The translations under genes and the position numbers were made by a program. A DNA stretch of 64,000 bases from Aliikangiella coralliicola (lineage in GTDB: Bacteria > Pseudomonadota > Gammaproteobacteria > Enterobacterales > Kangiellaceae): contig NZ_ML660160.1 in the NCBI RefSeq assembly GCF_007004725.1, positions 186,001 through 250,000 of the forward strand. Reading direction: 5' to 3'. The notes beneath the pieces were generated by a model that was not told the origin of the DNA, searched no databases, and saw only the letters and a list, made by a program, of their open reading frames with translations. Below, piece after piece: positions 34,605-44,336 of this stretch; the first letter of the stretch is position 1; each line of letters begins with the position of its first letter.

Positions 34605-36743
34605 TCAGGCTTGCAACGGAAGCTGAATGGTTATTGCTAACCCGCCTAGTTCGCTGGCAGACGGAAAAATAATCCCTTTATGGGCCTCAACAATACTCTT
34701 GCAGATAGACAAACCTAGCCCTGAACCGCCTGTTGCACGACTTCTTGAAGATTCTACACGATACAGTCTTTCGAAAATACGAGGCATTTCATTTTTTTCA
34801 ACACCAGGAGAACTATCTTCGATAACGATCTCAAGATGATTGTTAACAATATTTGAGGATAACCCTATCTTTCCCGGAGAATCAGTATAAGCGATACTAT
34901 TGTCGATTAAATTACTCACCACTTGCTTGATTTTAGCTTTATCGAATTTCGCTGTCACTGAATTGGGAAGTTGAATTTTTTGATGCCATTCAAAGCCTTT
35001 CGTTTCAACCAGACTGGATAGCTCGTCTGTCCAGTCACTTAATGTGAGTTCGCAGTTATTGGAAGTTAAGTCAAGTTTCAAAGCACCGATATCAGATTGT
35101 GCTAACTGATAGATGTCTGAGATCAGTCGATTGATATCGTCTATTTTAGCCATCAAACTTTCATAAGACGCGTTTACGTCTTCGACAAGATTATGTTGTA
35201 ATGCTTCTACTTTGAGTTGTAGTACAGTCAGCGGTGTGCGAAGTTCGTGAGAAACATCGGCGAGCAATTGATTTTTTCTTTCCACCAGTTCGGCCATTAA
35301 GTTGGCACGTTCAACAATCAGTTTTCTTTTCTCTGTTTGCCGATAGATAAAAAAGAAGGCTACGAATACTAGCAGAGCCAATCCGGAAATCCAGGCGTTT
35401 CTTTCGTAAGTTTGACGGTCGATTTCTAACGCTTTTAATTGATTATCTTTGGTGAGTAATTCGATCTGCTTTTCTTTTTTGGCAGATTGAAATCTATTTT
35501 CTGCAAGCTGATTTTTTTCGGTGATATCCTTTTCAACAATTGCTAAATTGAGAGTCTTGTAATTATTAAGGTGTTTGTAGGCGTTTTTAAAGTCATTTTT
35601 CTTTGCATAAATTTTACTGGCAATGCTTTCCGCATCTCGTTTAGCCACTTCATTTTCAGTACTTTCTGCTGTTTTCAGCGCAATATTTGAATACTTTAAG
35701 GCGTTATCTAAGTCATTTAATTTGAGATAAGCGTTAGCTAAATTATGAGTGACTCTCTGGATAGCAAGCTCGCTTTCTATTTCTTCTGCAATGCTCAGTG
35801 CTTGATGAAATTCATCAATCGCTTTGAGTGGCTGCTCCTGTTTTAAGTAGATACTTCCGTTGGCACGTATTACTTCGGTCAGCTGTAGTTTATCGCCGAT
35901 CTGAGTAAACATAGCGATTGATTCTTGAATGTTTTTTTGCGCCAGAGTAAGGTTTTTATTTTTAACATAGGCTAGCCCCAACATACTCTTTACCTTGGCA
36001 ATATTCCAGGTGTCGTCTAGTTTTTCATGGGTTTTTAGCGAACTTTCATAGTAGGGTAGTGCTTTATCAAAGTTACCCAAAATTAAGTAGACTTCAGCAA
36101 TGTTCATGTCGGTTACAGCTGCGCCTTTCCATTGCTCCATTTTTATACTTAAATCCCTGGATTGTTTCATATATTCTATCGCCGTATTTGAATCTCCCAG
36201 GGTTTGATAGATCAGTGCTATGTTATGAATAGCGGCCGCTTCATTAGTATGGTCATTTGCTAGCTTTGAAAAGTTTCTTGATTTTTTAAAATAATTGAGT
36301 GCTTGGCCTGTGTCTCCACGATAATAATAAATGCCGCCTAACGCCGTTGAAGCGTTGGCCATATTGACATTATTATTGATTTTTTGGCCTAAGTTAAAAC
36401 TGATTTTTGCATGCTTTTCGGCTTTATCAAAGTCGCTTTTAGTAATATAAGTCCAGGCTGCATTATGATAGAAATCACTTTTTATTTTGTCGTCGGGTAG
36501 TGATTCCAGTAACCTGAGACCAACATTAAAATAGTGGAGAGCAATATCGGGCGAGTTTTGCTTAGTCTTACTAGTAATATTCCTCACTTTTATGAGAAGT
36601 TCTCTGCCTTCCAGTCCCTCCAGTTCTTTATCATAACTTTCGATTGTTTTTGGTTCTTGGGCTGTTTGGCCGGATTGCGCGGGAGGACTGATGAAGATTG
36701 ATAGGCTGATGAATATTAGTAATATGATGTTTGGTTTACTCAC
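34605..36743 (-). CDS. TPR-repeat sensor histidine kinase 2
   Basis: A 712-aa paralogue of the kinase at 31600, with the same plan: signal peptide (NIILLIFISLSIFISPPAQS), TPR array (about 85-380), membrane helix (about 449-467, ISGLALLVFVAFFFIYRQ) and kinase core (LLADVSHELRTPLTVLQLK, His at about 499; VVSNLIDNSIAYTD; GGSGLGLSICKSIV). The kinase cores are nearly the same, while the TPR halves are diverged, which suggests different ligands. It has no regulator of its own; the nearest are the OmpR protein downstream and two receiver-only proteins upstream. Confidence 0.92.
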   Translation of the reverse strand: MSKPNIILLIFISLSIFISPPAQSGQTAQEPKTIESYDKELEGLEGRELLIKVRNITSKTKQNSPDIALHYFNVGLRLLESLPDDKIKSDFYHNAAWTYITKSDFDKAEKHAKISFNLGQKINNNVNMANASTALGGIYYYRGDTGQALNYFKKSRNFSKLANDHTNEAAAIHNIALIYQTLGDSNTAIEYMKQSRDLSIKMEQWKGAAVTDMNIAEVYLILGNFDKALPYYESSLKTHEKLDDTWNIAKVKSMLGLAYVKNKNLTLAQKNIQESIAMFTQIGDKLQLTEVIRANGSIYLKQEQPLKAIDEFHQALSIAEEIESELAIQRVTHNLANAYLKLNDLDNALKYSNIALKTAESTENEVAKRDAESIASKIYAKKNDFKNAYKHLNNYKTLNLAIVEKDITEKNQLAENRFQSAKKEKQIELLTKDNQLKALEIDRQTYERNAWISGLALLVFVAFFFIYRQTEKRKLIVERANLMAELVERKNQLLADVSHELRTPLTVLQLKVEALQHNLVEDVNASYESLMAKIDDINRLISDIYQLAQSDIGALKLDLTSNNCELTLSDWTDELSSLVETKGFEWHQKIQLPNSVTAKFDKAKIKQVVSNLIDNSIAYTDSPGKIGLSSNIVNNHLEIVIEDSSPGVEKNEMPRIFERLYRVESSRSRATGGSGLGLSICKSIVEAHKGIIFPSASELGGLAITIQLPLQA

Positions 36744-36773
36744 TTATCGATTCTCCAGCGATTATTTTTCAAC

Positions 36774-36829
36774 AATTATTCTTTAACGGTTATTCTTCAA
36801 TGGTTATTCTTCAACGGTTATTCTTCAAT
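36774..36829. repeat. Tandem repeat, four 14-bp units
   Basis: Three near-perfect units of GGTTATTCTTCAAY plus one diverged copy (AATTATTCTTTAAC). It lies upstream of TPR kinase 2, in the 217-base space after the receiver-only gene, where copy number could affect spacing of the promoter. Confidence 0.7.
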
Positions 36830-36960
36830 GATTCTGACTTAACAATTCTCATTTTGACTCTGTCTGTTAGTTTTTGACAGGCCTGTCTTATTATAATACC
36901 GGCGACTATAACATAAATGCCGACAATACAGACGACTGCAACGTAAACCACTCTCGGGCT

Positions 36961-37335
36961 TTACGAAATACGGCTTTTACTTCGCTTCATCACAGAATTT
37001 ATCCTCAATACTAACTCCGACATACTAAAAGGTTTACAGACAAAATCATCTGCACCCATTTTAAAACCGTCCAGTCTATCTGAATAACTGGCTTTTGCTG
37101 ACATGATTATAATGGGAATGTCAGAGTTGAGGCGCACATCCTGACAAATCTGTAAGCCATCAATAACAGGGAGAACAATATCCAGCAAAATCAAACTTGG
37201 TTTAAATTGGGCTATTGCAGGAAAAACCTGCTCTCCACTAAAACAGTGTAGTACCTGGAAATTGTTTGCTTCAAGTAAACGGAGAAGAGGCTCTGAGATT
37301 TCAGGGTCGTCTTCGACGACCAATATTCGGTTCAT
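36961..37335 (-). CDS. Receiver-only response regulator 1
   Basis: A 124-aa protein consisting of just a receiver: VVEDDPEIS, phospho-Asp in ILLDIVLPVIDG, MSAK (Ser in the Thr position) and CKPFSMSEL with the Lys. The sequence looks like the first half of an OmpR-family regulator and stops where the linker to the DNA-binding half would start. The region after its stop shows no leftover winged helix. It might act as a phosphate sink, relay or signalling partner for the nearby kinases. Confidence 0.88.
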   Translation of the reverse strand: MNRILVVEDDPEISEPLLRLLEANNFQVLHCFSGEQVFPAIAQFKPSLILLDIVLPVIDGLQICQDVRLNSDIPIIIMSAKASYSDRLDGFKMGADDFVCKPFSMSELVLRINSVMKRSKSRIS

Positions 37336-37403
37336 GTTGATGATAGCTTCATGTTAAAAGACTGAGTTTTAAATTTTCTTTGTAATGGATAGTCGAGCAA
37401 TAC

Positions 37404-37838
37404 CTAATGATAAGAAGTGATTGATTTGGGTAAGTTTTCGCTGATAGCGTCAATTTTAATATTTGCACAACGCTTTGTTTTTCGTTGTTTTAGATTAGTT
37501 TCAATCAGCGTTATCAGTTTGGCAATACCAAAAGGTTTTTCCACAAAATCGTTCGCACCTAATTCAAAACATTTTAAGCGTATTATCGGCGAAGCTTCTG
37601 CCGAAATGATAATAATCGGCAGGTCACTTACCCGGCGAATTTGTTGACAGACTTCTAGACCGTCAACAACAGGTAGTACCAGATCAAGTAAAATTAAGTC
37701 GGGCGCAAAATCTTGAAATGCACCTAAAACAGAATTGCCTCGCATGCAGTGTTCGGTTTCAAAGCCACAGTTGTTCAATAGCGCGATTAGAGGTTTCGCG
37801 ATCTCTAAATTGTCTTCTACGATTAGTACTTTATACAT
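37404..37838 (-). CDS. Receiver-only response regulator 2
   Basis: A 144-aa receiver paralogous to the one at 36961, 68 bases upstream of it. It has IVEDNLEIA, phospho-Asp in LILLDLVLPVVDG, IISAEAS and VEKPFGIAK with the Lys, so the active site is intact. A short basic tail (LKQRKTKRCANIKIDAI) replaces the output domain. It probably heads the signalling block transcript. Confidence 0.88.
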   Translation of the reverse strand: MYKVLIVEDNLEIAKPLIALLNNCGFETEHCMRGNSVLGAFQDFAPDLILLDLVLPVVDGLEVCQQIRRVSDLPIIIISAEASPIIRLKCFELGANDFVEKPFGIAKLITLIETNLKQRKTKRCANIKIDAISENLPKSITSYH

Positions 37839-38177
37839 GGAACATCGACTCTCTTAAGTCATCGTTAAACACCTTTATGCTGATTAAATCGAATAATTAT
37901 GGAGGAAATATGGATTGTTGATTTTCATGTTATAGAATTTAATACTGTGCCTCGAGAGTCGACACTATTCTATCAGGACGATTCTAAATAAGTGTTCCAT
38001 ATTGGTATCCAGTTATTTATTCTAAGAGAAATTGAAACTTTAACCTCCCGACCTCTCCCACAGGGAGAGGGGGAATTCTAACAAATCCAACATTCTCCAC
38101 ATTCTCTCCAAATTTGGGATTTAAGCTTCGCGATAAATGGAAATACCGTAAAAGTTTTATATCCCGGAGAATGAGTG
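37839..38177. other. Gap with CCCTCTCC palindrome, copy 3
   Basis: No gene is seen between the divergent receiver and A1 genes. A CCTCTCCC-ACA-GGGAGAGG palindrome lies at 38052-38070, the third copy of the type at 8449 and 24187. The A1 ribosome site GGAGA lies at 38166-38170. Confidence 0.6.
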
Positions 38178-40241
38178 ATGAGTGGAGCCAAGCCAGTCCT
38201 ACAAGTATCTTTAAATGGATCTTTAAAAGGATCTTTAAAAGGATCTTTAAAAGGATCTTTAAAAGTTTCTTTAGTTGCCATTGTTGTATCTGCGAGCCTT
38301 TCAAATGCGCTAGCGGAAAACACCAATTATGGGAACAATGCCGGCAGTAGTCAGCAATCCGGTGCAGAAAATAATACGAATGTAGGTGCTAATGCCGGTT
38401 CTTCGATAACTTCTGGCGATAGAAATACCAACGTGGGAAGCGAGGCTGGTAAATCGTTAACCAGTGGCATTGATACTACAATGATAGGCCACAACGCAGG
38501 CGCGCTGAACACAGCTAATGATAATATTTTTATTGGTGCAAACAGTGGTGAAGCCAATGCGACTGGTACTGATAATACTTTTGTAGGAACACGTGCAGGT
38601 CAAGCTAACACATCGACAGATAATACTTTTGTTGGTACAGAGGCGGGTTTAGCAAACACCACTGGCCAGGATAATACTTTTATTGGTGAAGAAGCCGGCG
38701 AAGATAATACTGAAGGTCGATACAACACTTTTGTCGGGCAAGACGCCGGGCAAGGCAATACCACAGGTTATAGAAATACGCTTTTGGGGAATATGGCTGG
38801 CGGGATTGCCTATGACTTGACCGGTCATAACAATACTGGTGCGGGCGAGAGCGCATTAGAAGATATAGAAAAGACTGCTTCGCGAAACACGGCGGTTGGT
38901 TCCGGGGCTGGTTCAGACATCGGCGAGGCTTACGGCAACACCATGTTAGGTGCAGATGCGGGTACTAATACGGAACATGCTGATTTCAGCACTTTTGTTG
39001 GAGCTTATGCGGGTTGGGATAATAATCGGACTAACAACCGGGATGATGCGAATCGAAACACTGCGCTGGGATCTTTTGCAGGATATGCCAATCGCGAGGG
39101 TTCTGACAATGTCTGGTTAGGGGCATTTTCGAATTCGCTGTCTTCGATCTACAGTTATGATCCTCAATTAGAAACGGATGTGCAGACAGCCTACAATGGG
39201 ATTTCTAGTCAACCCAGCACTGCGAACCTCCCTGTCGGAAATCTAGATGTCAATCGTACCACTGTACTCGGCGCATTTGCCGGTGCCAATGACAATGATT
39301 CAATTTCCATCGGTTACGCAGCAATATCCGACAAAACCAATAGCGTTACGATTGGTAGCAATGCCAGTGGGAAAGGCCAGTATGACTTAACTTTGGGCGA
39401 CTCAGCGACAAACACCGGCGATTACGCGATAACTATGGGCTATCAGGCAAGCTCGACTCATGATAATGCGATTACCCTTGGCTATGGCGCTACCAGCCGA
39501 ACTGACAATACTGCCATCATCGGTAATTTGAGTACGCTCTCATGGGAACCCGCTCAAGACGCCTATGTTTCACTTGGTAGAAACAAAAATTGTTACTACG
39601 ATAACGATGATCATGGCGGAACCTACGAGTGGGTTTGTGAGCCTCTCTACCGTTTTTCTGATGTCGTTAGCCAGACAATTTCCGCTGTCGCCACCGATTC
39701 ACAAATGGTTGAAATCAACATCTGGGCTGATAACGGTGACGACTTTGCCGATCAGTGGTCGCTTTCTGCGGCTGATAATGGCAGCTTTGCTATCGCTTCC
39801 TATATTAATTCAACGGCCAATTCGCGCTCAGAAACCCGCGTTAAAACTGATTTATTCACGCTCGAAAATAATGGTAACGCCACTATCGCAGGTGGCTTAA
39901 CTTTAAATTCTGATAAGCGTCTTAAAAAGGACATTGCGAGTATCAAAAATGCCATGGATAAAATTAAACAAATTGAAGGTGTTACTTACCACTGGAAAGA
40001 TAATTTAGGTCGCTCTGATGAAAAACAATATGGATTGATTGCGCAAAATGTCGAAGCGGTGATTCCTCAGCTCGTTCACGAAAATAAAAAAGGAATGAAA
40101 TCGGTGAACTACCAGGCGTTAATTCCGGTACTGATTAATGCGACGCAAGAACAACAAAAACAAATAGAAGCACAAAAAGCACAAATCGATAAACAGCAAA
40201 AACAAATCGATCAATTACTCAAATTACTTTCTTCCAAGTAG
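38178..40241 (+). CDS. A1: YadA-head-like secreted protein with S74 chaperone domain
   Basis: The start is ATG 38178, 7 bases after GGAGA; a GTG three bases earlier is also in frame. The N-terminus has a GSLK tandem repeat and then a signal-like segment (VSLVAIVVSASLSNALA). The body (about 50-450) is made of left-handed repeat motifs of the YadA-head type (DNTFVGTEAGLANTTGQ, repeated). The C-terminal 110 residues are a Peptidase_S74 intramolecular chaperone: NSDKRLKKDI with the likely nucleophile Ser at 579, GLIAQNVEAVIPQLV, VNYQALIPVLINA and a coiled-coil tail. S74 domains are known to trimerise and cleave themselves off, so a trimeric passenger should be released. No YadA membrane anchor is present. 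It is followed after 28 bases by B1. Confidence 0.88.
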   Translation: MSGAKPVLQVSLNGSLKGSLKGSLKGSLKVSLVAIVVSASLSNALAENTNYGNNAGSSQQSGAENNTNVGANAGSSITSGDRNTNVGSEAGKSLTSGIDTTMIGHNAGALNTANDNIFIGANSGEANATGTDNTFVGTRAGQANTSTDNTFVGTEAGLANTTGQDNTFIGEEAGEDNTEGRYNTFVGQDAGQGNTTGYRNTLLGNMAGGIAYDLTGHNNTGAGESALEDIEKTASRNTAVGSGAGSDIGEAYGNTMLGADAGTNTEHADFSTFVGAYAGWDNNRTNNRDDANRNTALGSFAGYANREGSDNVWLGAFSNSLSSIYSYDPQLETDVQTAYNGISSQPSTANLPVGNLDVNRTTVLGAFAGANDNDSISIGYAAISDKTNSVTIGSNASGKGQYDLTLGDSATNTGDYAITMGYQASSTHDNAITLGYGATSRTDNTAIIGNLSTLSWEPAQDAYVSLGRNKNCYYDNDDHGGTYEWVCEPLYRFSDVVSQTISAVATDSQMVEINIWADNGDDFADQWSLSAADNGSFAIASYINSTANSRSETRVKTDLFTLENNGNATIAGGLTLNSDKRLKKDIASIKNAMDKIKQIEGVTYHWKDNLGRSDEKQYGLIAQNVEAVIPQLVHENKKGMKSVNYQALIPVLINATQEQQKQIEAQKAQIDKQQKQIDQLLKLLSSK
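38205..38276 (+). repeat. 12-bp tandem repeat inside the A1 signal region
   Basis: GGATCTTTAAAA is repeated four times exactly (38217-38264), with diverged units on each side (GTATCTTTAAAT before, GTTTCTTTAGTT after). It encodes GSLK units just upstream of the hydrophobic segment. Because the unit is 12 bases, slippage would add or drop four residues without shifting the frame. Confidence 0.85.
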
Positions 40242-40269
40242 ACCAATCCAATAATTTGGGAGAAGGAAT

Positions 40270-43200
40270 ATGAATAAACAAAAAGGTCTTTTTCGACCGT
40301 CTGTCAAGTCGGTGCTGATGTCGAGTTTAACGGCAAGCTTAATCATTTCTGCCGGTTCACCTTCGATTGCTGACACTTTGACAATCAATGGCGGTGGCTT
40401 TTTGAAAGTTAATGGTCAGGCAACGTTAGTTGGTAATATCGACGCAAAAGCAAATGGCGAATTATTTCCTGCCGAAAATCTGGGGTGTATTGCTCTGGAG
40501 AATTTAAGTTTTGAGCCAGGTACGATTGTTCATCAAAACCTTGATGAGCTTTATTATCAACGAGAAGTTTGTGATCACTACAACCAGTTTGAAGTTAGCG
40601 GGGATGTTAATTTATCCAACGCGACTTTAAGTATTAATTTATTGGCCGGAGCGACTACTCGTTCTGGATCTGATAGCACGAATTATGGAACTTTATTAAT
40701 TAATAATACTGGCGGGAACCCAATCATGGGAACCTTCAATGGTATTCGTGAAGGTGGGGCTGTGTTAGTCGACAATGACTACTACATGCACGTTACTTAC
40801 TTCGGTGGTGATGGTAATGATGTCTATATCTGGCGCTGGGATGACGACAATGATGGGATTGGCAATCGTACTGATCAATTCGACGATGATCCTTCCGAGT
40901 GGAGTGATACCGACGGTGATGGTGTTGGCGACAATGCCGATCAAATGCCTGATGATCCTAATGCCAGCGAAGACGCTGACGGTGATGGCGTTGATGATGC
41001 TTCAGATGCATTTCCTGATAATCCCTTAGAGTCAGTAGATTCTGACGGTGACGGAATCGGTGATAACCGCGATGCCTTTCCAAATGATTCCGCTGAGCAC
41101 TCCGACAGTGACGGCGACGGAATCGGTAACAATGCTGAAACAGATGACGATGATGATGGCCTTGAAGACGGCGTTGATAACTGTCCGTTAATTTCGAATA
41201 GTGACCAACTCGATACGGATGGTGATGGTGTTGGTGATTCATGCGATATCGACAATGATGCCGATGGTCTTATCGATATTTCGACGCTGGCGCAGCTTTA
41301 TAACATTCGCTTTAATCTGACCGGGACTGCTTACAATGATGGCTACTTTGAAACGGCGACAAGTTGTGGCGACGGGGTCACCGTTACAACATGTAACGGG
41401 TATGAGTTAATCAATGATTTAGACTTTGATGAAAACGGCGACGGCGAATTGAATGACACATACAACCAGGGGCAAGGTTGGCAACCGATCGGTAACAGCG
41501 ATAATCGCTTCGATTCAATTTTTGAAGGCAATAACTTTCATATCAAAAATATGACCATCAACAACACAAGGCTTGCCAGTCATGTGGGTTTTTTTGGTTA
41601 TATTACATCGACAAAAGTGCAAAACGTTCATTTTAGCGGTGCGCTCACGCAGGTGAATACTGATGCTTCTTTTGTCGGTGGGATAGCAGGGCAAGCCGGT
41701 ATTGTTGTTGATGCCGTTAACGTTTCTTTTGAAGGCTCAATATCTTCAGGAAACTATCGAAACTATATCGGTGGCCTTTTTGGAAATGCCGGTCAATCGG
41801 ATATTTACGATAGTTATGCAATTGTCACTATCAATGGTGGCGGTAAGTACATTGGAGGAATTGCAGGCGCATCGAGTGTCGCTAAAGTAGAAAGAAACTA
41901 TGCTGTTGTTAACATCACAACAGACGGTGATCAGGTCGGTGGACTCATCGGTAAACGAACCAGCAACTGGATTCAAAATAACTACACGCAGGGGACTATT
42001 GCTAGTACAGGAAATGATATTGGTGGACTAGTTGGAAATTCAGGCAGCGGAATTTATGACAGCCATTCTTCTGTTGAGGTGAGTGGCAATAATGCCGTCG
42101 GCGGATTAATTGGATATACCGCTAATGCAGTTAGAAGAAGTTATTCCACCGGCGTTATTACTGGAACCTCTAACGTTGGTGGATTAGTTGGTGAGTTTGG
42201 TGGCACAACAGATGCCGATAACTATTGGGACAATGAGGTTTCTTCTATTGCCAATAGTGCTGCAGGTACAGGCTATGCAACGAGTGATTTGCAAACGCCT
42301 ACCGATAACTCGGGCATCTATGAAAATTGGAGTACATCGAACTGGGACTTTGGTGAGAGTGACCATTACCCGGTTTTAATCTTTAGCGGCATTGCGCAAA
42401 GGGATGCCGATGGTGACGGTATTCTAGATCACTATGATCCTGACGATGACAACGATGGCGTCGATGATGTCTCTGATGACCTTCCCTACGACGACACTGA
42501 GTGGCAAGATACCGACGGCGATGGAATCGGCAATATTGCAGATACTGACGATGACAATGACGGCGTTGATGATACTTATGATGTTTATCCCACAGACGCA
42601 ACTGAGCAATTTGACGCAGACAATGATGGTCTTGGCGATAATGCTGATCCCGATGCCGATAACGATAGCCTGCTAGATGAAAATGATAACTGTCCGATAA
42701 ATGCCAATCTGGACCAGCTTGACAGCGATGGTGATACTCACGGCGATGTGTGTGATATCGATAACGATGCTGATGGGTTAATTGATATCGAGACAACCGA
42801 AGAGCTAAACAACGTACGTAACAACCTGTCAGGTACGAGTTACAGTTTAGGTTATCGTGAATTTAACGAAAGTTGTGGTGATGGCGATACGATTACCGCA
42901 TGTAATGGCTATGAATTAATTAATGATATTGATTTTGATGAAAACGGTGATGGATTAATTAACGACACCTACAATCAAGGTGAAGGTTGGACGCCGATAG
43001 GGGATAACACCGATCCATTTACTACAACCTTTGAAGGCAATAATTTCAGGATCTTAAATTTAACTATCAACAATTCGTCGTTATCGAATTACGTCGGTTT
43101 TTTTGGCTACGTCAGCGGCGCCACTATTTCTAATTTACATTTTCGAGGCGAGTTAACTTCTGTTACTGCGAATGCCAGGTCGGTTGGCGGTGTAATCGGT

Positions 43201-44259
43201 TACGCTGTATCAGGAAGCGTTCTCACTAATTTATCTTTCAACGGTCAGGTTTCTACCGGTGAATTTGAAAATTTGGGCGGCCTGATCGGCTACGCTCAAA
43301 ATGCGACTATTTCCGATAGCTTTTCACAAGTTGAGGTGTCTGGCGGCTCTCGTTTTGTCGCGGGTTTGATTGGCTATTTATCTCAGTCAAACCTTTCCAG
43401 GAGTTTTACTGCTGGTAGCGTGAACACCAATGGAGACTATGTCGGCGGATTGAGCAGTGCCTATCATAAATCTACAGTGCGCGACTCTTTTTCTGCTGCG
43501 TCAGTTGCGGGTAATAACTATGTCGGTGGCATCGCCTCATTTAACGTGTCTTCTAATGTTTATAACAATTATGCCTACGGCGCTGTTAGTGGAAATGGTA
43601 ATGTCGCTGGGTTAGTTCCGAGCAACACTGCGGCTTCCTTTTCCGATAGCGTGTGGGATACCGAAGCGACAGGCCGAAACAATGGCAATGTGGGGACTGG
43701 TTATACGTCGAGCGAGTTGAAAAATCCGGTAAGCAATACGGATATGTATGCGAATTGGGATCCTGCGGTGTGGAATTTTGGTAACAGCGACCAATATCCC
43801 GTTTTAGTGATTGGTGGTGTTGTCAGAAGAGATAGTGACGGCGATAGCGTATTCGATGCCGATGACGTTTTCCCCGATGATCCTACCGAATCGTCTGATA
43901 GTGACAATGACGGTCTCGGCGATAACTCGGATCTTGATGACGACAATGATGGTATTGAAGATTCCGACGATCTTGATCCTTTTGTGGCCTGTCTTTCGAA
44001 CCTAACTGTAACTAATCAATTAGCAACAGGTGTCGGTTCTTTGCAACGGCAAATTTTAGAAGTTTGTGGAAACGGTACGATTACTTTCGATGCTGATTAT
44101 GTTATTGATTTGACCGAACCTCTGGTTATTCCGCGCGATATCACAATCGACGGAGGTGTATTTAGTATTCAAATTAATGCCGGGGGAATGTTAGACGAGA
44201 AAAATGCTGATCTTATTTTGAGAAACGTTATCTTGAATTTAAAGGAAAACACTGATTAA
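40270..44259 (+). CDS. B1: large secreted TSP3/GLUG-repeat protein
   Basis: A 1329-aa protein with a signal peptide (SVLMSSLTASLIISAGSPSIA). An N-terminal domain (about 36-185) with GCIALENL, YNQFEVSGDVNLSNA and GGDGNDVYIW is paralogous to B2. Two tandem copies of one block follow: thrombospondin-3 calcium repeats (DTDGDGVGDNADQMPDD) then GLUG repeats (VGGLIGYTANAVRRSYSTG), about 185-710 and 710-1185. The blocks share SCGDG, TACNGYELIN and NWDFGESDHYPVL. A third TSP3 stretch and the opening of a beta-helix domain (VGSLQRQILEVCGNGTITFD) end abruptly, so the C-terminus looks truncated. No CTERM tail is present. GGGAGAAGGAA before the ATG is a strong ribosome site. It is probably co-transcribed with A1. 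Confidence 0.87.
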   Translation: MNKQKGLFRPSVKSVLMSSLTASLIISAGSPSIADTLTINGGGFLKVNGQATLVGNIDAKANGELFPAENLGCIALENLSFEPGTIVHQNLDELYYQREVCDHYNQFEVSGDVNLSNATLSINLLAGATTRSGSDSTNYGTLLINNTGGNPIMGTFNGIREGGAVLVDNDYYMHVTYFGGDGNDVYIWRWDDDNDGIGNRTDQFDDDPSEWSDTDGDGVGDNADQMPDDPNASEDADGDGVDDASDAFPDNPLESVDSDGDGIGDNRDAFPNDSAEHSDSDGDGIGNNAETDDDDDGLEDGVDNCPLISNSDQLDTDGDGVGDSCDIDNDADGLIDISTLAQLYNIRFNLTGTAYNDGYFETATSCGDGVTVTTCNGYELINDLDFDENGDGELNDTYNQGQGWQPIGNSDNRFDSIFEGNNFHIKNMTINNTRLASHVGFFGYITSTKVQNVHFSGALTQVNTDASFVGGIAGQAGIVVDAVNVSFEGSISSGNYRNYIGGLFGNAGQSDIYDSYAIVTINGGGKYIGGIAGASSVAKVERNYAVVNITTDGDQVGGLIGKRTSNWIQNNYTQGTIASTGNDIGGLVGNSGSGIYDSHSSVEVSGNNAVGGLIGYTANAVRRSYSTGVITGTSNVGGLVGEFGGTTDADNYWDNEVSSIANSAAGTGYATSDLQTPTDNSGIYENWSTSNWDFGESDHYPVLIFSGIAQRDADGDGILDHYDPDDDNDGVDDVSDDLPYDDTEWQDTDGDGIGNIADTDDDNDGVDDTYDVYPTDATEQFDADNDGLGDNADPDADNDSLLDENDNCPINANLDQLDSDGDTHGDVCDIDNDADGLIDIETTEELNNVRNNLSGTSYSLGYREFNESCGDGDTITACNGYELINDIDFDENGDGLINDTYNQGEGWTPIGDNTDPFTTTFEGNNFRILNLTINNSSLSNYVGFFGYVSGATISNLHFRGELTSVTANARSVGGVIGYAVSGSVLTNLSFNGQVSTGEFENLGGLIGYAQNATISDSFSQVEVSGGSRFVAGLIGYLSQSNLSRSFTAGSVNTNGDYVGGLSSAYHKSTVRDSFSAASVAGNNYVGGIASFNVSSNVYNNYAYGAVSGNGNVAGLVPSNTAASFSDSVWDTEATGRNNGNVGTGYTSSELKNPVSNTDMYANWDPAVWNFGNSDQYPVLVIGGVVRRDSDGDSVFDADDVFPDDPTESSDSDNDGLGDNSDLDDDNDGIEDSDDLDPFVACLSNLTVTNQLATGVGSLQRQILEVCGNGTITFDADYVIDLTEPLVIPRDITIDGGVFSIQINAGGMLDEKNADLILRNVILNLKENTD

Positions 44260-44336
44260 CAGTAGGGCATTTGGCAAAGCTGTCACAGATAAAATGCCGT
44301 TCTGCATGTTCTCCAGGGACAAATCGGTATTTCAAC

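Noticed and set aside
40941-41255. Antisense frames (Ser/Pro- and His-rich) over the B1 repeats, and similar ones at 42383-42796 and 53684-54109
   Set aside because: They are shadows created by the GAT/GAC-rich thrombospondin-3 repeats read on the other strand.
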